A stretch of DNA of 38,789 bases from Polaromonas sp. (GCA_013297865.1 JAAFIP010000020.1:1-38789), one strand, 5' to 3'; positions 1-8,411 are shown, numbered from the stretch's first letter. The notes: generated by a model not told the origin, from the letters alone. A program made the numbers and translations.

Positions 1-125
1 GCGACAACGTGTCAATCACCGTCAAGCTGATCAACCCGATCGCCATGGAAGAAGGCCTGCGTTTTGCTATCCGCGAAGGTGGCAAGACCGTCGGTGCTGG
101 CGTCGTGGCGAAGATCATGGCGTAA
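1..125 (+). CDS. tuf: Elongation factor Tu, C-terminal end (partial)
   Basis: The reading frame starting at base 3 encodes the last 40 residues of EF-Tu and stops with TAA at 123-125. It includes the domain III sequence [26 protein letters not shown] broken here as [14 protein letters not shown] then [12 protein letters not shown], ending in [10 protein letters not shown], which is the usual C terminus of bacterial EF-Tu. EF-Tu delivers aminoacyl-tRNA to the ribosome as a GTP-bound complex. The start lies outside the window. A tuf gene directly upstream of rpsJ is the normal order in proteobacterial str-S10 clusters, and the 30-bp gap to rpsJ suggests cotranscription. Confidence 0.97.
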   Translation, partial: DNVSITVKLINPIAMEEGLRFAIREGGKTVGAGVVAKIMA

Positions 126-155
126 GCCAGCGATTACTAACTTTTAGGAATCACC

Positions 156-470
156 ATGGCCACCAAGCAAAAAATCCGTATCCGCCTGAAGGCGTTCGAC
201 TACAAACTCATCGACCAGTCGGCCGCTGAGATCGTAGATACTGCCAAGCGCACTGGCGCGATTGTCAAGGGCCCCGTGCCTTTGCCAACCCGCATGAAGC
301 GCTTTGACATCCTGCGTTCGCCCCACGTCAACAAGACCAGCCGCGACCAGTTTGAAATCCGCACCCACCAGCGCCTGATGGACATCGTCGACCCTACGGA
401 TAAAACCGTGGACGCACTGATGAAGCTCGACCTGCCAGCGGGCGTGGACGTAGAGATCAAGCTGCAGTAA
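156..470 (+). CDS. rpsJ: 30S ribosomal protein S10
   Basis: A 104-residue protein starting [20 protein letters not shown] and containing [20 protein letters not shown] and the [15 protein letters not shown] segment. These are the conserved S10 head-domain and loop sequences, and the length matches the family. S10 sits in the head of the 30S subunit and also acts in NusB-dependent antitermination. An AGGA ribosome binding site precedes the ATG. The gene follows tuf by 30 bp. It is separated from rplC by 320 bp that hold a terminator, a short repeat and a new promoter, so it probably ends the tuf transcript rather than starting the S10 operon. Confidence 0.98.
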   Translation: MATKQKIRIRLKAFDYKLIDQSAAEIVDTAKRTGAIVKGPVPLPTRMKRFDILRSPHVNKTSRDQFEIRTHQRLMDIVDPTDKTVDALMKLDLPAGVDVEIKLQ

Positions 471-499
471 AGCAGCCAGCGGCTTTCAGCCAAGCCCTC

Positions 500-533
500 A
501 AGCCTCTGATAACGCAAGTTTCAGAGGCTTTTT
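500..533 (+). terminator. Rho-independent terminator after rpsJ
   Basis: AAGCCTCTGA (500-509) pairs perfectly with TCAGAGGCTT (521-530) across an 11-nt loop. The 3' arm runs into five consecutive T residues (529-533). This 10-bp stem plus T tract is a classic intrinsic terminator placed 30 bp after the rpsJ stop codon. Confidence 0.85.
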
Positions 534-543
534 AGCTTCCAGA

Positions 544-581
544 CCAATAAAATGACGCGGGAGAAGCTATCAAAATAATAG
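544..581 (+). repeat. 38-bp interspersed repeat, copy 1
   Basis: Diverged copy of the family whose consensus is CCAATAGAATATCGCGGGAG followed by CAGCTAT, seven variable A/T-rich bases and ATAG. This copy reads CCAATAAAATGACGCGGGAG then AAGCTAT. It sits between the rpsJ terminator and the rplC promoter. Homology continues a few bases upstream (CTTCCAG) and downstream (GTGCATTGC). The other copies are at 6411, 7862, 12339, 22027, 22949, 27525 and 33339. Confidence 0.75.
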
Positions 582-661
582 TGCATTGCGTGGTCCTGGA
601 AGAGGATTTGTAACAACGCAATGCTAGACCGCAGCGCCTAAAAGGCCGTGCCACACAAAGC

Positions 662-697
662 TTGCTGTGGCTGCAAAAGCGGGTTATAATAGAAGGC
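662..697 (+). promoter_or_regulatory. Sigma-70 promoter of the rplC operon
   Basis: TTGCTG at 662-667 and a perfect TATAAT at 685-690 are separated by 17 bp, which is optimal spacing. Transcription would start near 697, giving a leader of about 95 nt before rplC. This leader could carry L4-type autoregulation as in other S10 operons, but I see no diagnostic structure for that. Confidence 0.82.
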
Positions 698-790
698 TCT
701 GCGCATAGTGCGTAGAGTATTAATCATTCTTTCACATACCAACGTCTGTTGCCAATTGCAGTGACAGCGGTGAGAGTTACGGAGAAAACA

Positions 791-1468
791 ATGAGTCAAA
801 GCACCCGTTTGGGTCTGCTGGGACGCAAGGTGGGCATGATGCGTGTGTTCACTGATGACGGGGATGCTATTCCAGTCACAGTGATCGATGTGTCTAACAA
901 CCGTGTGACCCAGGTCAAGACCGTAGAGAACGATGGCTATGTGTCCTTGCAGGTCACATTCGGTTCGCGTCGCGCGTCCCGTGTCACCAAGCCACTGGCT
1001 GGCCACCTTGCGAAAGCAGGCGTTGAGGCTGGCGAAATCATCCAGGAATTCCGCGTCACCCAAGAGATCGCCGCCCAGCACGCTGCTGGCAGCGTGATCG
1101 CTGCGAACGTCGTGTTCACCGCCGGCCAAAAGGTCGATGTGCAGGGCACCACGATCGGTAAGGGTTTTGCCGGCACCATCAAGCGTCACCACTTCAAGTC
1201 GCAGCGCGCGTCGCACGGTAACAGCCGTTCGCACAACGTGCCCGGCTCGATCTCGATGGCGCAAGATCCAGGCCGCGTATTCCCAGGCAAGCGTATGTCG
1301 GGCCACCTCGGTGTGGATCTGGTTACCACGCAGAACCTGGACGTGATCCGTATCGACGAAGCACGCCAGCTGCTGATGGTCAAAGGTGCCATCCCTGGTG
1401 CAAAGAACGGTTTTGTCACCGTCTCTCCTGCCGTCAAAGCCAAACCAGAAGCGAAAGGTGCTAAATAA
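791..1468 (+). CDS. rplC: 50S ribosomal protein L3
   Basis: A 225-residue protein starting [26 protein letters not shown] is the conserved L3 N-terminal motif. The region around residues 116-175 contains [17 protein letters not shown] and [20 protein letters not shown], the extension that reaches toward the peptidyl transferase centre. The ATG at 791 is chosen because GGAG (781-784) lies at good spacing. The frame is open further upstream, but that extension would overlap the leader and has no family support. It is the first gene of a ten-gene run with overlaps or short gaps. The stop codon overlaps the rplD start (TAATG). Confidence 0.97.
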   Translation: MSQSTRLGLLGRKVGMMRVFTDDGDAIPVTVIDVSNNRVTQVKTVENDGYVSLQVTFGSRRASRVTKPLAGHLAKAGVEAGEIIQEFRVTQEIAAQHAAGSVIAANVVFTAGQKVDVQGTTIGKGFAGTIKRHHFKSQRASHGNSRSHNVPGSISMAQDPGRVFPGKRMSGHLGVDLVTTQNLDVIRIDEARQLLMVKGAIPGAKNGFVTVSPAVKAKPEAKGAK

Positions 1469-2088
1469 TGCAACTCGAACTTCTCAATGACCAAGGTCAG
1501 GCCGCCTCCAAAGTGGACGCTCCTGAAACCGTATTCGGTCGCGATTACAACGAAGCGCTGATCCACCAGATCGTCGTGGCCTTCCAGGCCAACGCACGCC
1601 AAGGTACCCGCGCCCAGAAAGACCGTGAACAGGTCAAGCACTCGACCAAGAAGCCTTTCAAGCAAAAAGGTACTGGCCGCGCTCGTGCAGGTATGACATC
1701 TTCGCCCCTGTGGCGCGGAGGCGGTCGTATTTTCCCGAACATGCCTGACGAAAACTTCACGCAGAAAATCAACAAGAAGATGTACCGTGCCGGCATGGCC
1801 AGCATCTTCTCGCAGCTGGCCCGCGAAGGCCGCATCTGTGTCGTGGACTCGATGAAAGTCGACAGCCCCAAGACCAAGCTGTTTGCTGCCAAACTCAAAG
1901 CCATGAACCTGCAATCCGTGATGGTGATTGCCGACGAAGTCGATGAAAATCTGTACCTCGCTTCGCGCAACATCCCCAACGTGTTGGTGGTTGAGCCCCG
2001 CTATGCTGACCCCGTGTCACTGGTGCACTACAAAAAGATCTTGGTCACCAAGGCTGCTGTAGAAAAACTCAAGGAGATGTTCGCATGA
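1468..2088 (+). CDS. rplD: 50S ribosomal protein L4
   Basis: A 206-residue protein. The basic loop at about residues 57-92 includes [19 protein letters not shown] and [13 protein letters not shown], the L4 extension that lines the nascent-peptide exit tunnel. In E. coli L4 is also the autogenous repressor of its operon, so it may regulate this transcript. The ATG overlaps the rplC stop by one base, and its own end overlaps the rplW start (ATGA), which indicates translational coupling. Confidence 0.97.
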   Translation: MQLELLNDQGQAASKVDAPETVFGRDYNEALIHQIVVAFQANARQGTRAQKDREQVKHSTKKPFKQKGTGRARAGMTSSPLWRGGGRIFPNMPDENFTQKINKKMYRAGMASIFSQLAREGRICVVDSMKVDSPKTKLFAAKLKAMNLQSVMVIADEVDENLYLASRNIPNVLVVEPRYADPVSLVHYKKILVTKAAVEKLKEMFA

Positions 2089-2408
2089 GCGCCTCTATTG
2101 CTACGAAATTCGACGAAGGCCGTTTGATGCAGGTTCTGGTCGCTCCTATCGTGTCTGAAAAGGCAACGATGGTGGCCGAAGCCAGCAACGCTGTGACCTT
2201 CAAGGTGCTGCAAGACGCGACCAAGCCTGAAATCAAAGCCGCTGTGGAATTGATGTTCAAGGTGGAAGTCAAGGGCGTCTCTGTGGTGAACATCAAGGGC
2301 AAAACCAAGCGTTTTGGCAAGTCTGTAGGTCGCCGCGACAACCTGCGCAAGGCCTACGTCACGCTCAAGCCCGGTCAAGAACTGAACCTCTCTGGGGAGG
2401 CTGCGTAA
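2085..2408 (+). CDS. rplW: 50S ribosomal protein L23
   Basis: A 107-residue protein with the L23 core [19 protein letters not shown] and [21 protein letters not shown]23 lies at the exit of the peptide tunnel and docks trigger factor and the signal recognition particle. The start overlaps the end of rplD by four bases. The next gene, rplB, starts two bases after the stop. Confidence 0.96.
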   Translation: MSASIATKFDEGRLMQVLVAPIVSEKATMVAEASNAVTFKVLQDATKPEIKAAVELMFKVEVKGVSVVNIKGKTKRFGKSVGRRDNLRKAYVTLKPGQELNLSGEAA

Positions 2409-2410
2409 TC

Positions 2411-3235
2411 ATGGCTGTCATCAAGATGAAACCGACCAGCCCCGGCCAACGTGCCGTGGTCAAGGTCACCCGTGACCACCTGTATAAGGGCGAGCCCTAC
2501 GCTCCCCTGCTGGAGCCGCAGTTCCAGAAAGCAGGTCGCAACAACAACGGTCACATCACCACCCGCCATAAAGGCGGCGGTCACAAGCACCACTACCGCG
2601 TCGTCGACTTTGTGCGCAACAAAGACGGCATCCCTGCGAAAGTGGAGCGTATCGAGTACGACCCCAACCGCACGGCACACATTGCCCTGATCTGCTACGC
2701 AGACGGTGCGCGCTCCTACATCATCGCAGCCCGCGGTGTCGAAGTGGGCGCAACCCTGATGAGCGGCTCTGAGGCGCCTATCCGTGTTGGCAACTGCCTG
2801 CCTATCCGCAACATTCCGGTCGGCTCCACCATCCACTGCATCGAGCTCAAAGTGGGCAAGGGTGCACAGATGGTGCGTTCTGCTGGTGCGTCGGCTACCT
2901 TGCTGGCCCGCGAAGGCACCTACGCCCAGGTGCGTATGCGCTCTGGCGAAGTGCGCAAGGTGCATATCGAGTGCCGCGCCACCATCGGTGAAGTCGCCAA
3001 CGAAGAGCACAGCCTGCGCCAGTTGGGCAAGGCCGGTGTCAAGCGCTGGATGGGTATTCGCCCGACCGTTCGCGGTGTGGCGATGAACCCGGTGGACCAC
3101 CCCCACGGCGGCGGCGAAGGCCGTACCGGCGAGGGTCGCCATGCCGTCGATCCATGGGGTAACCTGACCAAGGGTTACCGTACCCGTAACAACAAACGCA
3201 CGCAAGTCATGATCGTCTCGCGTCGCAAGAAGTAA
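2411..3235 (+). CDS. rplB: 50S ribosomal protein L2
   Basis: A 274-residue protein, the usual L2 length. It opens with [19 protein letters not shown] and contains the RNA-binding segment [20 protein letters not shown]. The loop at residues 225-238 ([14 protein letters not shown]) holds the conserved histidines implicated in peptidyl transfer and subunit association. It lies two bases after rplW and 12 bp before rpsS. Confidence 0.98.
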   Translation: MAVIKMKPTSPGQRAVVKVTRDHLYKGEPYAPLLEPQFQKAGRNNNGHITTRHKGGGHKHHYRVVDFVRNKDGIPAKVERIEYDPNRTAHIALICYADGARSYIIAARGVEVGATLMSGSEAPIRVGNCLPIRNIPVGSTIHCIELKVGKGAQMVRSAGASATLLAREGTYAQVRMRSGEVRKVHIECRATIGEVANEEHSLRQLGKAGVKRWMGIRPTVRGVAMNPVDHPHGGGEGRTGEGRHAVDPWGNLTKGYRTRNNKRTQVMIVSRRKK

Positions 3236-3247
3236 AGGGGAACCCAT

Positions 3248-3526
3248 ATGACACGTTCTCTGAAAAAAGGCCCCTTTGTTGACCATCATCTGATGGCCAA
3301 GGTTGACAAAGCGATTGCCACCAAAGACAAAAAGCCAGTGAAAACCTGGTCACGCCGCTCGATGATTCTTCCCGAATTCATTGGCCTGACCATCGCTGTG
3401 CACAACGGTAAACAGCACATCCCCGTGTATGTGACTGACCAGATGGTCGGCCACAAGCTCGGTGAATTTGCCCTCACACGCACTTTTAAAGGCCATCCGG
3501 CCGATAAAAAAGTGGTGAAGAAGTAA
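3248..3526 (+). CDS. rpsS: 30S ribosomal protein S19
   Basis: A 92-residue protein starting [15 protein letters not shown] and containing [20 protein letters not shown] and [16 protein letters not shown], diagnostic for S19. S19 is in the head of the 30S subunit near the A-site finger and contacts S13. An AAGGGGA ribosome binding site precedes the ATG. Confidence 0.98.
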   Translation: MTRSLKKGPFVDHHLMAKVDKAIATKDKKPVKTWSRRSMILPEFIGLTIAVHNGKQHIPVYVTDQMVGHKLGEFALTRTFKGHPADKKVVKK

Positions 3527-3535
3527 GGAGCCGCC

Positions 3536-3865
3536 ATGGAAACCAAAGCATCTCTGCGCGGTGTGCGCCTCTCGGTCGACAAAGGCCGTCTGGTCGCTGA
3601 CCTGATTCGCGGCAAAAAAGTGGATCACGCCCTCAACACCCTCGCCTTCACGCAGAAAAAAGCGGCTGGCATTGTGAAAAAAGTGCTGGAGTCTGCCATT
3701 GCCAACGCCGAGCACAATGACGGCGCCGATATTGACGAGCTGAAGGTGAAAACCATCTACGTCGAGCAAGGCACCACATTGAAGCGTTTTACCGCCAACG
3801 CCAAAGGCCGCGGCAACCGTATCAGCAAACCTACCTGCCACATCTATGTGACAGTCGGCAACTGA
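3536..3865 (+). CDS. rplV: 50S ribosomal protein L22
   Basis: A 109-residue protein with L22 features: [20 protein letters not shown] at the N terminus. The C-terminal hairpin tip is [19 protein letters not shown]. This hairpin reaches into the exit tunnel, where macrolides bind nearby. AAGGAG lies six bases before the ATG, and rpsS ends nine bases upstream. Confidence 0.97.
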   Translation: METKASLRGVRLSVDKGRLVADLIRGKKVDHALNTLAFTQKKAAGIVKKVLESAIANAEHNDGADIDELKVKTIYVEQGTTLKRFTANAKGRGNRISKPTCHIYVTVGN

Positions 3866-3880
3866 AAGGACTGAAATACT

Positions 3881-4756
3881 ATGGGACAAAAAATCCACCC
3901 AACCGGTTTCCGTCTGTCGGTAAGCCGTAATTGGTCCAGCCGCTGGTACGCAAGCAACAATGACTTCGCCGGCATGCTGGCCGAAGACATCAAGGTGCGC
4001 GAGTACCTCAAGGCCAAGCTGAAAAACGCCGCGGTATCGCGCGTGTTGATCGAGCGTCCTGCCAAGAATGCCCGCATCACCATTTTCTCGGCACGTCCGG
4101 GTGTGGTCATCGGCAAAAAAGGCGAAGACATCGAGAACTTGAAGCGTGACCTGGCTGCCAAACTGGGCGTGCCGGTGGCAGTGAACATCGAAGAAGTGCG
4201 CAAGCCCGAGATCGATGCCAAGCTGATCGCCGACAGCATCACCCAGCAGCTGGAAAAGCGCATCATGTTCCGCCGCGCCATGAAGCGCGCCATGCAAAAC
4301 GCCATGCGTCTGGGTGCCCAAGGCATCAAGATCATGTCTGCTGGCCGCCTGAACGGCATCGAGATTGCCCGTACCGAGTGGTACCGTGAAGGCCGTGTGC
4401 CATTGCACACCCTGCGCGCTGACATCGACTACGGCACCTCCGAAGCGTCCACCACCTACGGCATCATTGGCGTGAAGGTCTGGGTCTACAAGGGTGATAC
4501 CCTGGGCCGCAACGACCTGCCCGCTGTGGAAACACCACGTCCGGACGAAGAGCGCAAGCCTCGCGGCCCGCGCCGTGATGGCCCTGGCGGCCGTCCATCG
4601 GGTGATCGTCCACCTGCACGCGGCCCCCGCCGCACTGCAGGCACGAACACCGCCCCGGCAGACGGCAGCGACAAGCCTGCTGAAGCCGTTACTACCACCG
4701 TTAAGCGCGTCCGTAAAGTCGCGCCGGCCGCAACTGCCGACGGAAAAGGAGAATAA
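3881..4756 (+). CDS. rpsC: 30S ribosomal protein S3 with long basic C-terminal tail
   Basis: A 291-residue protein starting [20 protein letters not shown]. The KH RNA-binding domain is visible at about residues 72-92 ([18 protein letters not shown]). The C-terminal S3 domain has [20 protein letters not shown] and [10 protein letters not shown]3 is at the mRNA entry channel of the 30S subunit. E. coli S3 has 233 residues, and here a tail of about 80 residues from residue 210 on is rich in Pro, Arg, Gly, Lys and Ala (for example [20 protein letters not shown]). Such tails occur in related betaproteobacteria and are probably disordered. The end is two bases from rplP. Confidence 0.97.
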   Translation: MGQKIHPTGFRLSVSRNWSSRWYASNNDFAGMLAEDIKVREYLKAKLKNAAVSRVLIERPAKNARITIFSARPGVVIGKKGEDIENLKRDLAAKLGVPVAVNIEEVRKPEIDAKLIADSITQQLEKRIMFRRAMKRAMQNAMRLGAQGIKIMSAGRLNGIEIARTEWYREGRVPLHTLRADIDYGTSEASTTYGIIGVKVWVYKGDTLGRNDLPAVETPRPDEERKPRGPRRDGPGGRPSGDRPPARGPRRTAGTNTAPADGSDKPAEAVTTTVKRVRKVAPAATADGKGE

Positions 4757-4758
4757 AC

Positions 4759-5175
4759 ATGCTGCAACCCGCTCGCCGGAAATACCGCAAAGAGCAAAAG
4801 GGCCGCAACACGGGTGTCGCTACCCGTGGCGCAACCGTCGCTTTTGGCGATTTTGGCCTCAAGTCCACCGATCGCGGCCGCCTCACAGCGCGCCAGATCG
4901 AAGCTGCACGTCGCGCGATTTCGCGCCATGTCAAGCGTGGTGGCCGTATCTGGATCCGCGTTTTCCCAGACAAGCCGATCTCCCACAAGCCTGCTGAAGT
5001 GCGTATGGGTAACGGTAAAGGTAACCCCGAGTACTACGTGGCTGAGATCCAACCAGGTAAGGTGATCTATGAGATCAACGGTGTTCCCGAAGCGCTGGCA
5101 CGCGAAGCCTTCACTCTGGCTGCTGCCAAGCTGCCCCTGCGCACCACGTTTGTGTCGCGCTTGATTGGCCAATAA
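4759..5175 (+). CDS. rplP: 50S ribosomal protein L16
   Basis: A 138-residue protein starting [20 protein letters not shown]. It contains [20 protein letters not shown] and [20 protein letters not shown], the conserved L16 core around the A-site tRNA. AAAGGAG precedes the ATG at good spacing. Length and order (rpsC-rplP-rpmC-rpsQ) are standard. Confidence 0.98.
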   Translation: MLQPARRKYRKEQKGRNTGVATRGATVAFGDFGLKSTDRGRLTARQIEAARRAISRHVKRGGRIWIRVFPDKPISHKPAEVRMGNGKGNPEYYVAEIQPGKVIYEINGVPEALAREAFTLAAAKLPLRTTFVSRLIGQ

Positions 5176-5193
5176 TTCAGGAGAAAGATCACC

Positions 5194-5382
5194 ATGAAAG
5201 CTACTGAACTACGCCAAAAAGACGCCGCTGGCCTGCAAACCGAAATCAAGGAGCTGCAAAAAGCCCACTTCGGCATGCGCATGCAAAAAGCCACGCAGCA
5301 ATTGAACAACACCTCTCAGCTCAAAGTGGTCAAGCGCAGCATCGCCCGCGCAAAAACCATTCTTGCGCAAAAGCAGGCTTAA
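5194..5382 (+). CDS. rpmC: 50S ribosomal protein L29
   Basis: A 62-residue, largely helical protein starting [20 protein letters not shown], with [19 protein letters not shown] and the terminal [15 protein letters not shown]. These are typical L29 sequences. It lies beside L23 at the tunnel exit. CAGGAGA is the ribosome binding site. Confidence 0.96.
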   Translation: MKATELRQKDAAGLQTEIKELQKAHFGMRMQKATQQLNNTSQLKVVKRSIARAKTILAQKQA

Positions 5383-5397
5383 CCCAAGGAGCACTAG

Positions 5398-5664
5398 ATG
5401 ACAGAAGCTAAATCTCTCAAGCGCACCTTGATCGGCAAGGTTGTAAGCGACAAGCGCGCCAAGACCGTGACGGTATTGGTCGAGCGCCGTGTCAAGCACG
5501 AGCTGTACGGCAAGATCGTAGGCAAATCCAGCAAGTACCACGCCCATGACGAAAAGGGCGAGTACAAAATGGGTGACACCATCGAAATCACCGAAAGCAA
5601 GCCTATTTCCAAAACCAAGAACTGGGTAGTGACCCGCTTGGTCGAAAAAGCGATCGAAGTGTAA
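5398..5664 (+). CDS. rpsQ: 30S ribosomal protein S17
   Basis: An 88-residue OB-fold protein: [20 protein letters not shown], then [20 protein letters not shown], and the C-terminal [18 protein letters not shown]17 binds 16S rRNA early in 30S assembly. AAGGAG precedes the ATG. It is the last ribosomal gene here. The usual next gene, rplN of the spc operon, is absent; a GC-rich hairpin and a peroxiredoxin follow. Confidence 0.97.
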   Translation: MTEAKSLKRTLIGKVVSDKRAKTVTVLVERRVKHELYGKIVGKSSKYHAHDEKGEYKMGDTIEITESKPISKTKNWVVTRLVEKAIEV

Positions 5665-5700
5665 TTCAACCCACTTCGCGCGCCACAAGGCACACGACAC

Positions 5701-5722
5701 ACGGCCCACCTCGGTGGGCCGT
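5701..5722 (+). terminator. Hairpin terminator after rpsQ
   Basis: ACGGCCCACC pairs with GGTGGGCCGT around a very short centre, giving a GC-rich hairpin 36 bp after the rpsQ stop. The following TTGTCATTG is only modestly T-rich, so this is a good but not perfect intrinsic terminator. It marks the end of the ribosomal transcript. Confidence 0.7.
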
Positions 5723-5901
5723 TGTCATTGGGGCATGCCGATGCTCTGATGTCTCGTTTGACGCGGGCTGCATGCTGTGGGCTGCACTGCGATGTGGACG
5801 GCAATGTGCACGGCTTTGCAGTCCATCGTATGATTACGTTCTGTAAAGCGCTGCGAGAGGCGCTTTTCACATTTATTTTTACCTAGTAAAGGATACCTAC
5901 C

Positions 5902-6408
5902 ATGATCAAAGTCGGCGATACCCTGCCAGCAGGCACCCTGATGGAATACTCTGAAGTCGAAGGCGAGGGCTGCAGCATTGGTCCCAACGCAGTCGACGTG
6001 GCCAAGGCCAGCGCAGGTAAAACGATTGCCCTGTTCGCCCTGCCAGGCGCCTACACGCCCACCTGCTCGGCCAAGCATGTGCCTGGCTATGTGGAGAAGT
6101 TCAGCGAGCTCAAGGCAGCGGGCGTGGACGAAATCTGGTGCGTGAGCGTGAACGACGCGTTTGTCATGGGCGCCTGGGCGCGTGACCAGAAAACAGGTGC
6201 CAAAGTGCGCATGCTGGCCGACGGCAGCGCCGACTTCACCAAGGCCACTGGCCTGACGCTCGACCTGACCGCCCGCGGCATGGGCCTGCGCTCCAACCGC
6301 TACTCGATGCTGGTGAAAAACGGCAAGGTCGCCACGCTCAATATCGAAGGCCCCGGCAAATTTGAAGTCAGTGATGCAGCCACCATGCTGGCGCAAGCCA
6401 AGGCATAA
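5902..6408 (+). CDS. Peroxiredoxin, Prx5 (AhpC/TSA redoxin) type
   Basis: A 168-residue protein. PGAYTPTCSAKHVPGY, with the peroxidatic cysteine at residue 55, is the signature of the Prx5/redoxin family, and the C-terminal half has VRMLADGSADFTKATGL and GMGLRSNRYSMLV. Enzymes of this type reduce hydrogen peroxide and alkyl hydroperoxides in the cytoplasm with thiol partners such as glutathione/glutaredoxin or thioredoxin. Other cysteines are in EGCSIG near the N terminus and EIWCVSV, so a 2-Cys mechanism cannot be excluded. AAAGGAT precedes the ATG. It stands alone between the ribosomal cluster and mltA, and the 237-bp upstream gap leaves room for its own promoter. Confidence 0.93.
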   Translation: MIKVGDTLPAGTLMEYSEVEGEGCSIGPNAVDVAKASAGKTIALFALPGAYTPTCSAKHVPGYVEKFSELKAAGVDEIWCVSVNDAFVMGAWARDQKTGAKVRMLADGSADFTKATGLTLDLTARGMGLRSNRYSMLVKNGKVATLNIEGPGKFEVSDAATMLAQAKA

Positions 6409-6410
6409 CG

Positions 6411-6450
6411 CTATTTAATTGATAGCTGCTCCCGCGATATTCTATTGGCC
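6411..6450 (-). repeat. 38-bp interspersed repeat, copy 2
   Basis: A near-consensus copy in reverse orientation: CTATTTAATTGATAGCTGCT, then CCCGCGATATTCTATTGG. It begins two bases after the peroxiredoxin stop codon. The A/T segment CTATTTAATTGATAG can fold through CTAT/ATAG. Confidence 0.85.
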
Positions 6451-6518
6451 TGCAGGTCGATGGAATATCAAAAATGGGGCATGCCAAGCAACCCTCTGTG
6501 CCTCACCGCACCGGGGGT

Positions 6519-6659
6519 TTACTTTTTGGGGTCTTCGCTGTCGCTGCGGTACTGCTGGGACGGCGGCTCGCCTTTTTTGCGGCCCGAAAACATCGTCCAC
6601 CAGACAATCAACACCAACAGTAACAGCGCTCCCAACGCTTCGAGCACAATAAGGGTCAT
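6519..6659 (-). CDS. Small single-span membrane protein (46 aa), unknown function
   Basis: The minus strand encodes MTLIVLEALGALLLLVLIVW followed by WTMFSGRKKGEPPSQ and a charged tail ending in DSEDPKK. One hydrophobic helix covers about residues 3-22, with a basic patch GRKK just after it, so the tail is probably cytoplasmic. A strong AGGAG sits seven bases before the ATG, which supports real translation. Its start codon (CAT at 6657-6659) overlaps the mltA ATG (6658-6660) in the tetranucleotide CATG, so the two genes diverge from the same four bases. The longer open frame upstream on this strand is discarded because it would run through mltA. I do not recognise a family. Confidence 0.72.
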   Translation of the reverse strand: MTLIVLEALGALLLLVLIVWWTMFSGRKKGEPPSQQYRSDSEDPKK

Positions 6660-7809
6660 GACAAGACTCCTGACATTACTGCTGATTGTAGGAATGCTGG
6701 CCAGTTGCGCAGCGCCGCCCCCGCAAAGTCCCCAACCTCCGCAGGGCAGCACGCTGCCCGGTGCCAAGCCCGCAGGCCGCGACGACCCTGCGCCCTCCGA
6801 CACCCCCAGCGGCCCCAGCATTGCCCAAGCCAAAAGCCGCTGGACGGCAGTGGGCTGGAACGACCTGCCCGGCTGGGACCAGGACGCACTGCACGAAGCC
6901 TGGAACGCCTGGCTCAAAAGCTGCGAGCGCCCCAGCCCGGTCTGGGCCAAGCTGTGCCCCGAGGTGCGGCGCCTGAGCATTGCCAGTGCGCCCGAGCAGC
7001 GCGCCTGGATGCTGCAGCGCCTGCAGCCCTACCGCGTTGAGCCTTTGACAGGCGTCAGTGAAGGCTTGCTCACAGGCTATTACGAGCCCGTGTTCACTGC
7101 CACCCGCCAGGCAAAGGCAGGCAGCGCTGCGGCGCTATACCGTTCGCCTGCCACGCTGGGCGCACGCAAGCCCTGGTACAGCCGCCAGGAGATCGACACC
7201 TTGCCCGAAGCCAAGGCCGCCCTGCAGGGCCGCACCATCGCCTATCTGTCCGACCCGGTCGATGTGCTGGTGCTGCAGATCCAGGGCTCAGGCCGCCTGC
7301 GCGTCACCGAGCCCGATGGCAGCCAGAAGATCGTGCGCGTTGCTTTCGCAGGCACCAACGACCAACCCTACCGCTCGGTGGGCCGCTGGCTGCTGGACCA
7401 GGGCCTGATCAAAGACGCCTCCTGGCCCGGCATCAAGGCCTGGATTGTGGCCAACCCGCAGCGCGTCAACGAAATGCTCTGGAGCAATCCACGCGTGGTC
7501 TTCTTCAAGGAAGAGCCGCTGCCAGAGCAGGGCGCCGACGGCCCCAAAGGCGCGCAGGGCGTGGCGCTCACTCCTGGCCGCTCGATTGCCGTGGATGTGG
7601 GCAGCATTCCGTATGGCACACCCGTGTGGATGGCCAGCAGCGGCGCGGCGGTCAATCTGCAGCGCCTGGTCTTGGCACAGGACACCGGAAGTGCGATAGT
7701 TGGGGCTGTGCGGGCCGACTATTATGTGGGCACCGGGTTTGAAGCCGGTGAGCTGGCAGGGCGCCTGAAGCAGCCGCTCAAGCTGTGGGTGCTGTGGCCC
7801 AAGCCCTAG
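6658..7809 (+). CDS. mltA: Membrane-bound lytic murein transglycosylase A
   Basis: A 383-residue lipoprotein. The signal peptide MTRLLTLLLIVGMLASC has a lipobox LASC with the acylated cysteine at residue 17. After a Pro-rich linker comes the MltA domain: LLTGYYEPVF and the barrel segment VDVLVLQIQGSGRLRV. The C-terminal 3D domain has IAVDVGSIPYGTPVWM and LAQDTGSAIVGAVRADYYVG, where the conserved aspartates act in catalysis. It cleaves the glycan strands of peptidoglycan to 1,6-anhydromuropeptides at the inner face of the outer membrane. The frame is open upstream to 6445, but only the ATG at 6658 gives a signal peptide directly. Its ribosome site is weak (AAGGG is only two bases away). Confidence 0.93.
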   Translation: MTRLLTLLLIVGMLASCAAPPPQSPQPPQGSTLPGAKPAGRDDPAPSDTPSGPSIAQAKSRWTAVGWNDLPGWDQDALHEAWNAWLKSCERPSPVWAKLCPEVRRLSIASAPEQRAWMLQRLQPYRVEPLTGVSEGLLTGYYEPVFTATRQAKAGSAAALYRSPATLGARKPWYSRQEIDTLPEAKAALQGRTIAYLSDPVDVLVLQIQGSGRLRVTEPDGSQKIVRVAFAGTNDQPYRSVGRWLLDQGLIKDASWPGIKAWIVANPQRVNEMLWSNPRVVFFKEEPLPEQGADGPKGAQGVALTPGRSIAVDVGSIPYGTPVWMASSGAAVNLQRLVLAQDTGSAIVGAVRADYYVGTGFEAGELAGRLKQPLKLWVLWPKP

Positions 7810-7861
7810 TGTGCACAGCCTGCCCACAACCTACAAAATACTGACCTAATCAGCCTCCAGG

Positions 7862-7899
7862 CCAATAGAATATCGCGGGAGCAGCTATGAAATTAATAG
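7862..7899 (+). repeat. 38-bp interspersed repeat, copy 3
   Basis: A consensus copy: CCAATAGAATATCGCGGGAG, then CAGCTATGAAATTAATAG. The flank CAGCCTCCAGG on the left also belongs to the family. Its GGGAG and the internal ATG at 7887 may provide the ribosome binding site and start codon of the next gene. Confidence 0.88.
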
Positions 7900-8267
7900 T
7901 AAATTGCATGAAAAATAACCTGTCTGCTGGCGGCGCTTGCGTGCGCTGGGCCGCTGCGGCGGCGGTCTGCAGCGCCCTGCTGGCCTGCTCGGGCGCGCCT
8001 GTGAGCACTGCGCCACTGCCTTTTTACCGCTGCGAAGCCGGAGTGGAGTTCACCGCCAAGTTCATCGACGACTCGGTGGTGCTGGACAGCACGCGCGGCT
8101 ACGACGTATTGCAGCGCAGCGGCAAAACCAACACCAACCCGAACAACCCCAACGAATACAGCAATGCGCGCATGAGCGCCGAGTTCAAGCTGGGCAGCAC
8201 GGGCCGCGAAGCGGTGGTGCGCTACCCGCTGCTGCCGCTGGTCGTGCGTTGCGTGCGCGACCAGTAA
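7887..8267 (+). CDS. Putative lipoprotein, MliC-like (lysozyme inhibitor)
   Basis: A 126-residue protein with a signal peptide and lipobox (ALLACSG; cysteine at about residue 34). The mature part runs FYRCEAGVEFTAKF, then DDSVVLDSTRGYDVL, and ends RYPLLPLVVRCVRDQ. The Y-x-C-x-x-G opening, beta-rich middle and closing cysteine resemble the MliC/PliC family of inhibitors of c-type lysozyme; this is a pattern match by eye. The position next to the peptidoglycan-cleaving mltA fits a cell-wall role. The start could be the ATG at 7887, which uses the repeat's GGGAG, or the in-frame ATG at 7908, which has no ribosome site. Either gives a usable signal peptide. Confidence 0.6.
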   Translation: MKLIVNCMKNNLSAGGACVRWAAAAAVCSALLACSGAPVSTAPLPFYRCEAGVEFTAKFIDDSVVLDSTRGYDVLQRSGKTNTNPNNPNEYSNARMSAEFKLGSTGREAVVRYPLLPLVVRCVRDQ

Positions 8268-8411
8268 ACGGGTACGTCGTGCTCTAAAAATCGCTGTATT
8301 GAGCAATATTCTTTCACAGAACAGCTGCAGCGTGGCGAGAAAAGCAAAGACTTACCAGCATATACGGCATACACTTTGCGCATCGACATCGCGTGTCCTG
8401 GAGATCCTCTT

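Noticed and set aside
3350-4408. Long minus-strand open frame opposite rpsS-rplV-rpsC
   Set aside because: A shadow of GC-rich ribosomal genes; no ribosome site and no recognisable protein sequence.
5845-5866. AAAGCG-N10-CGCTTT upstream of the peroxiredoxin as an operator or terminator
   Set aside because: A 6-bp stem with a long loop is within chance expectation; noted only because T-rich sequence follows.
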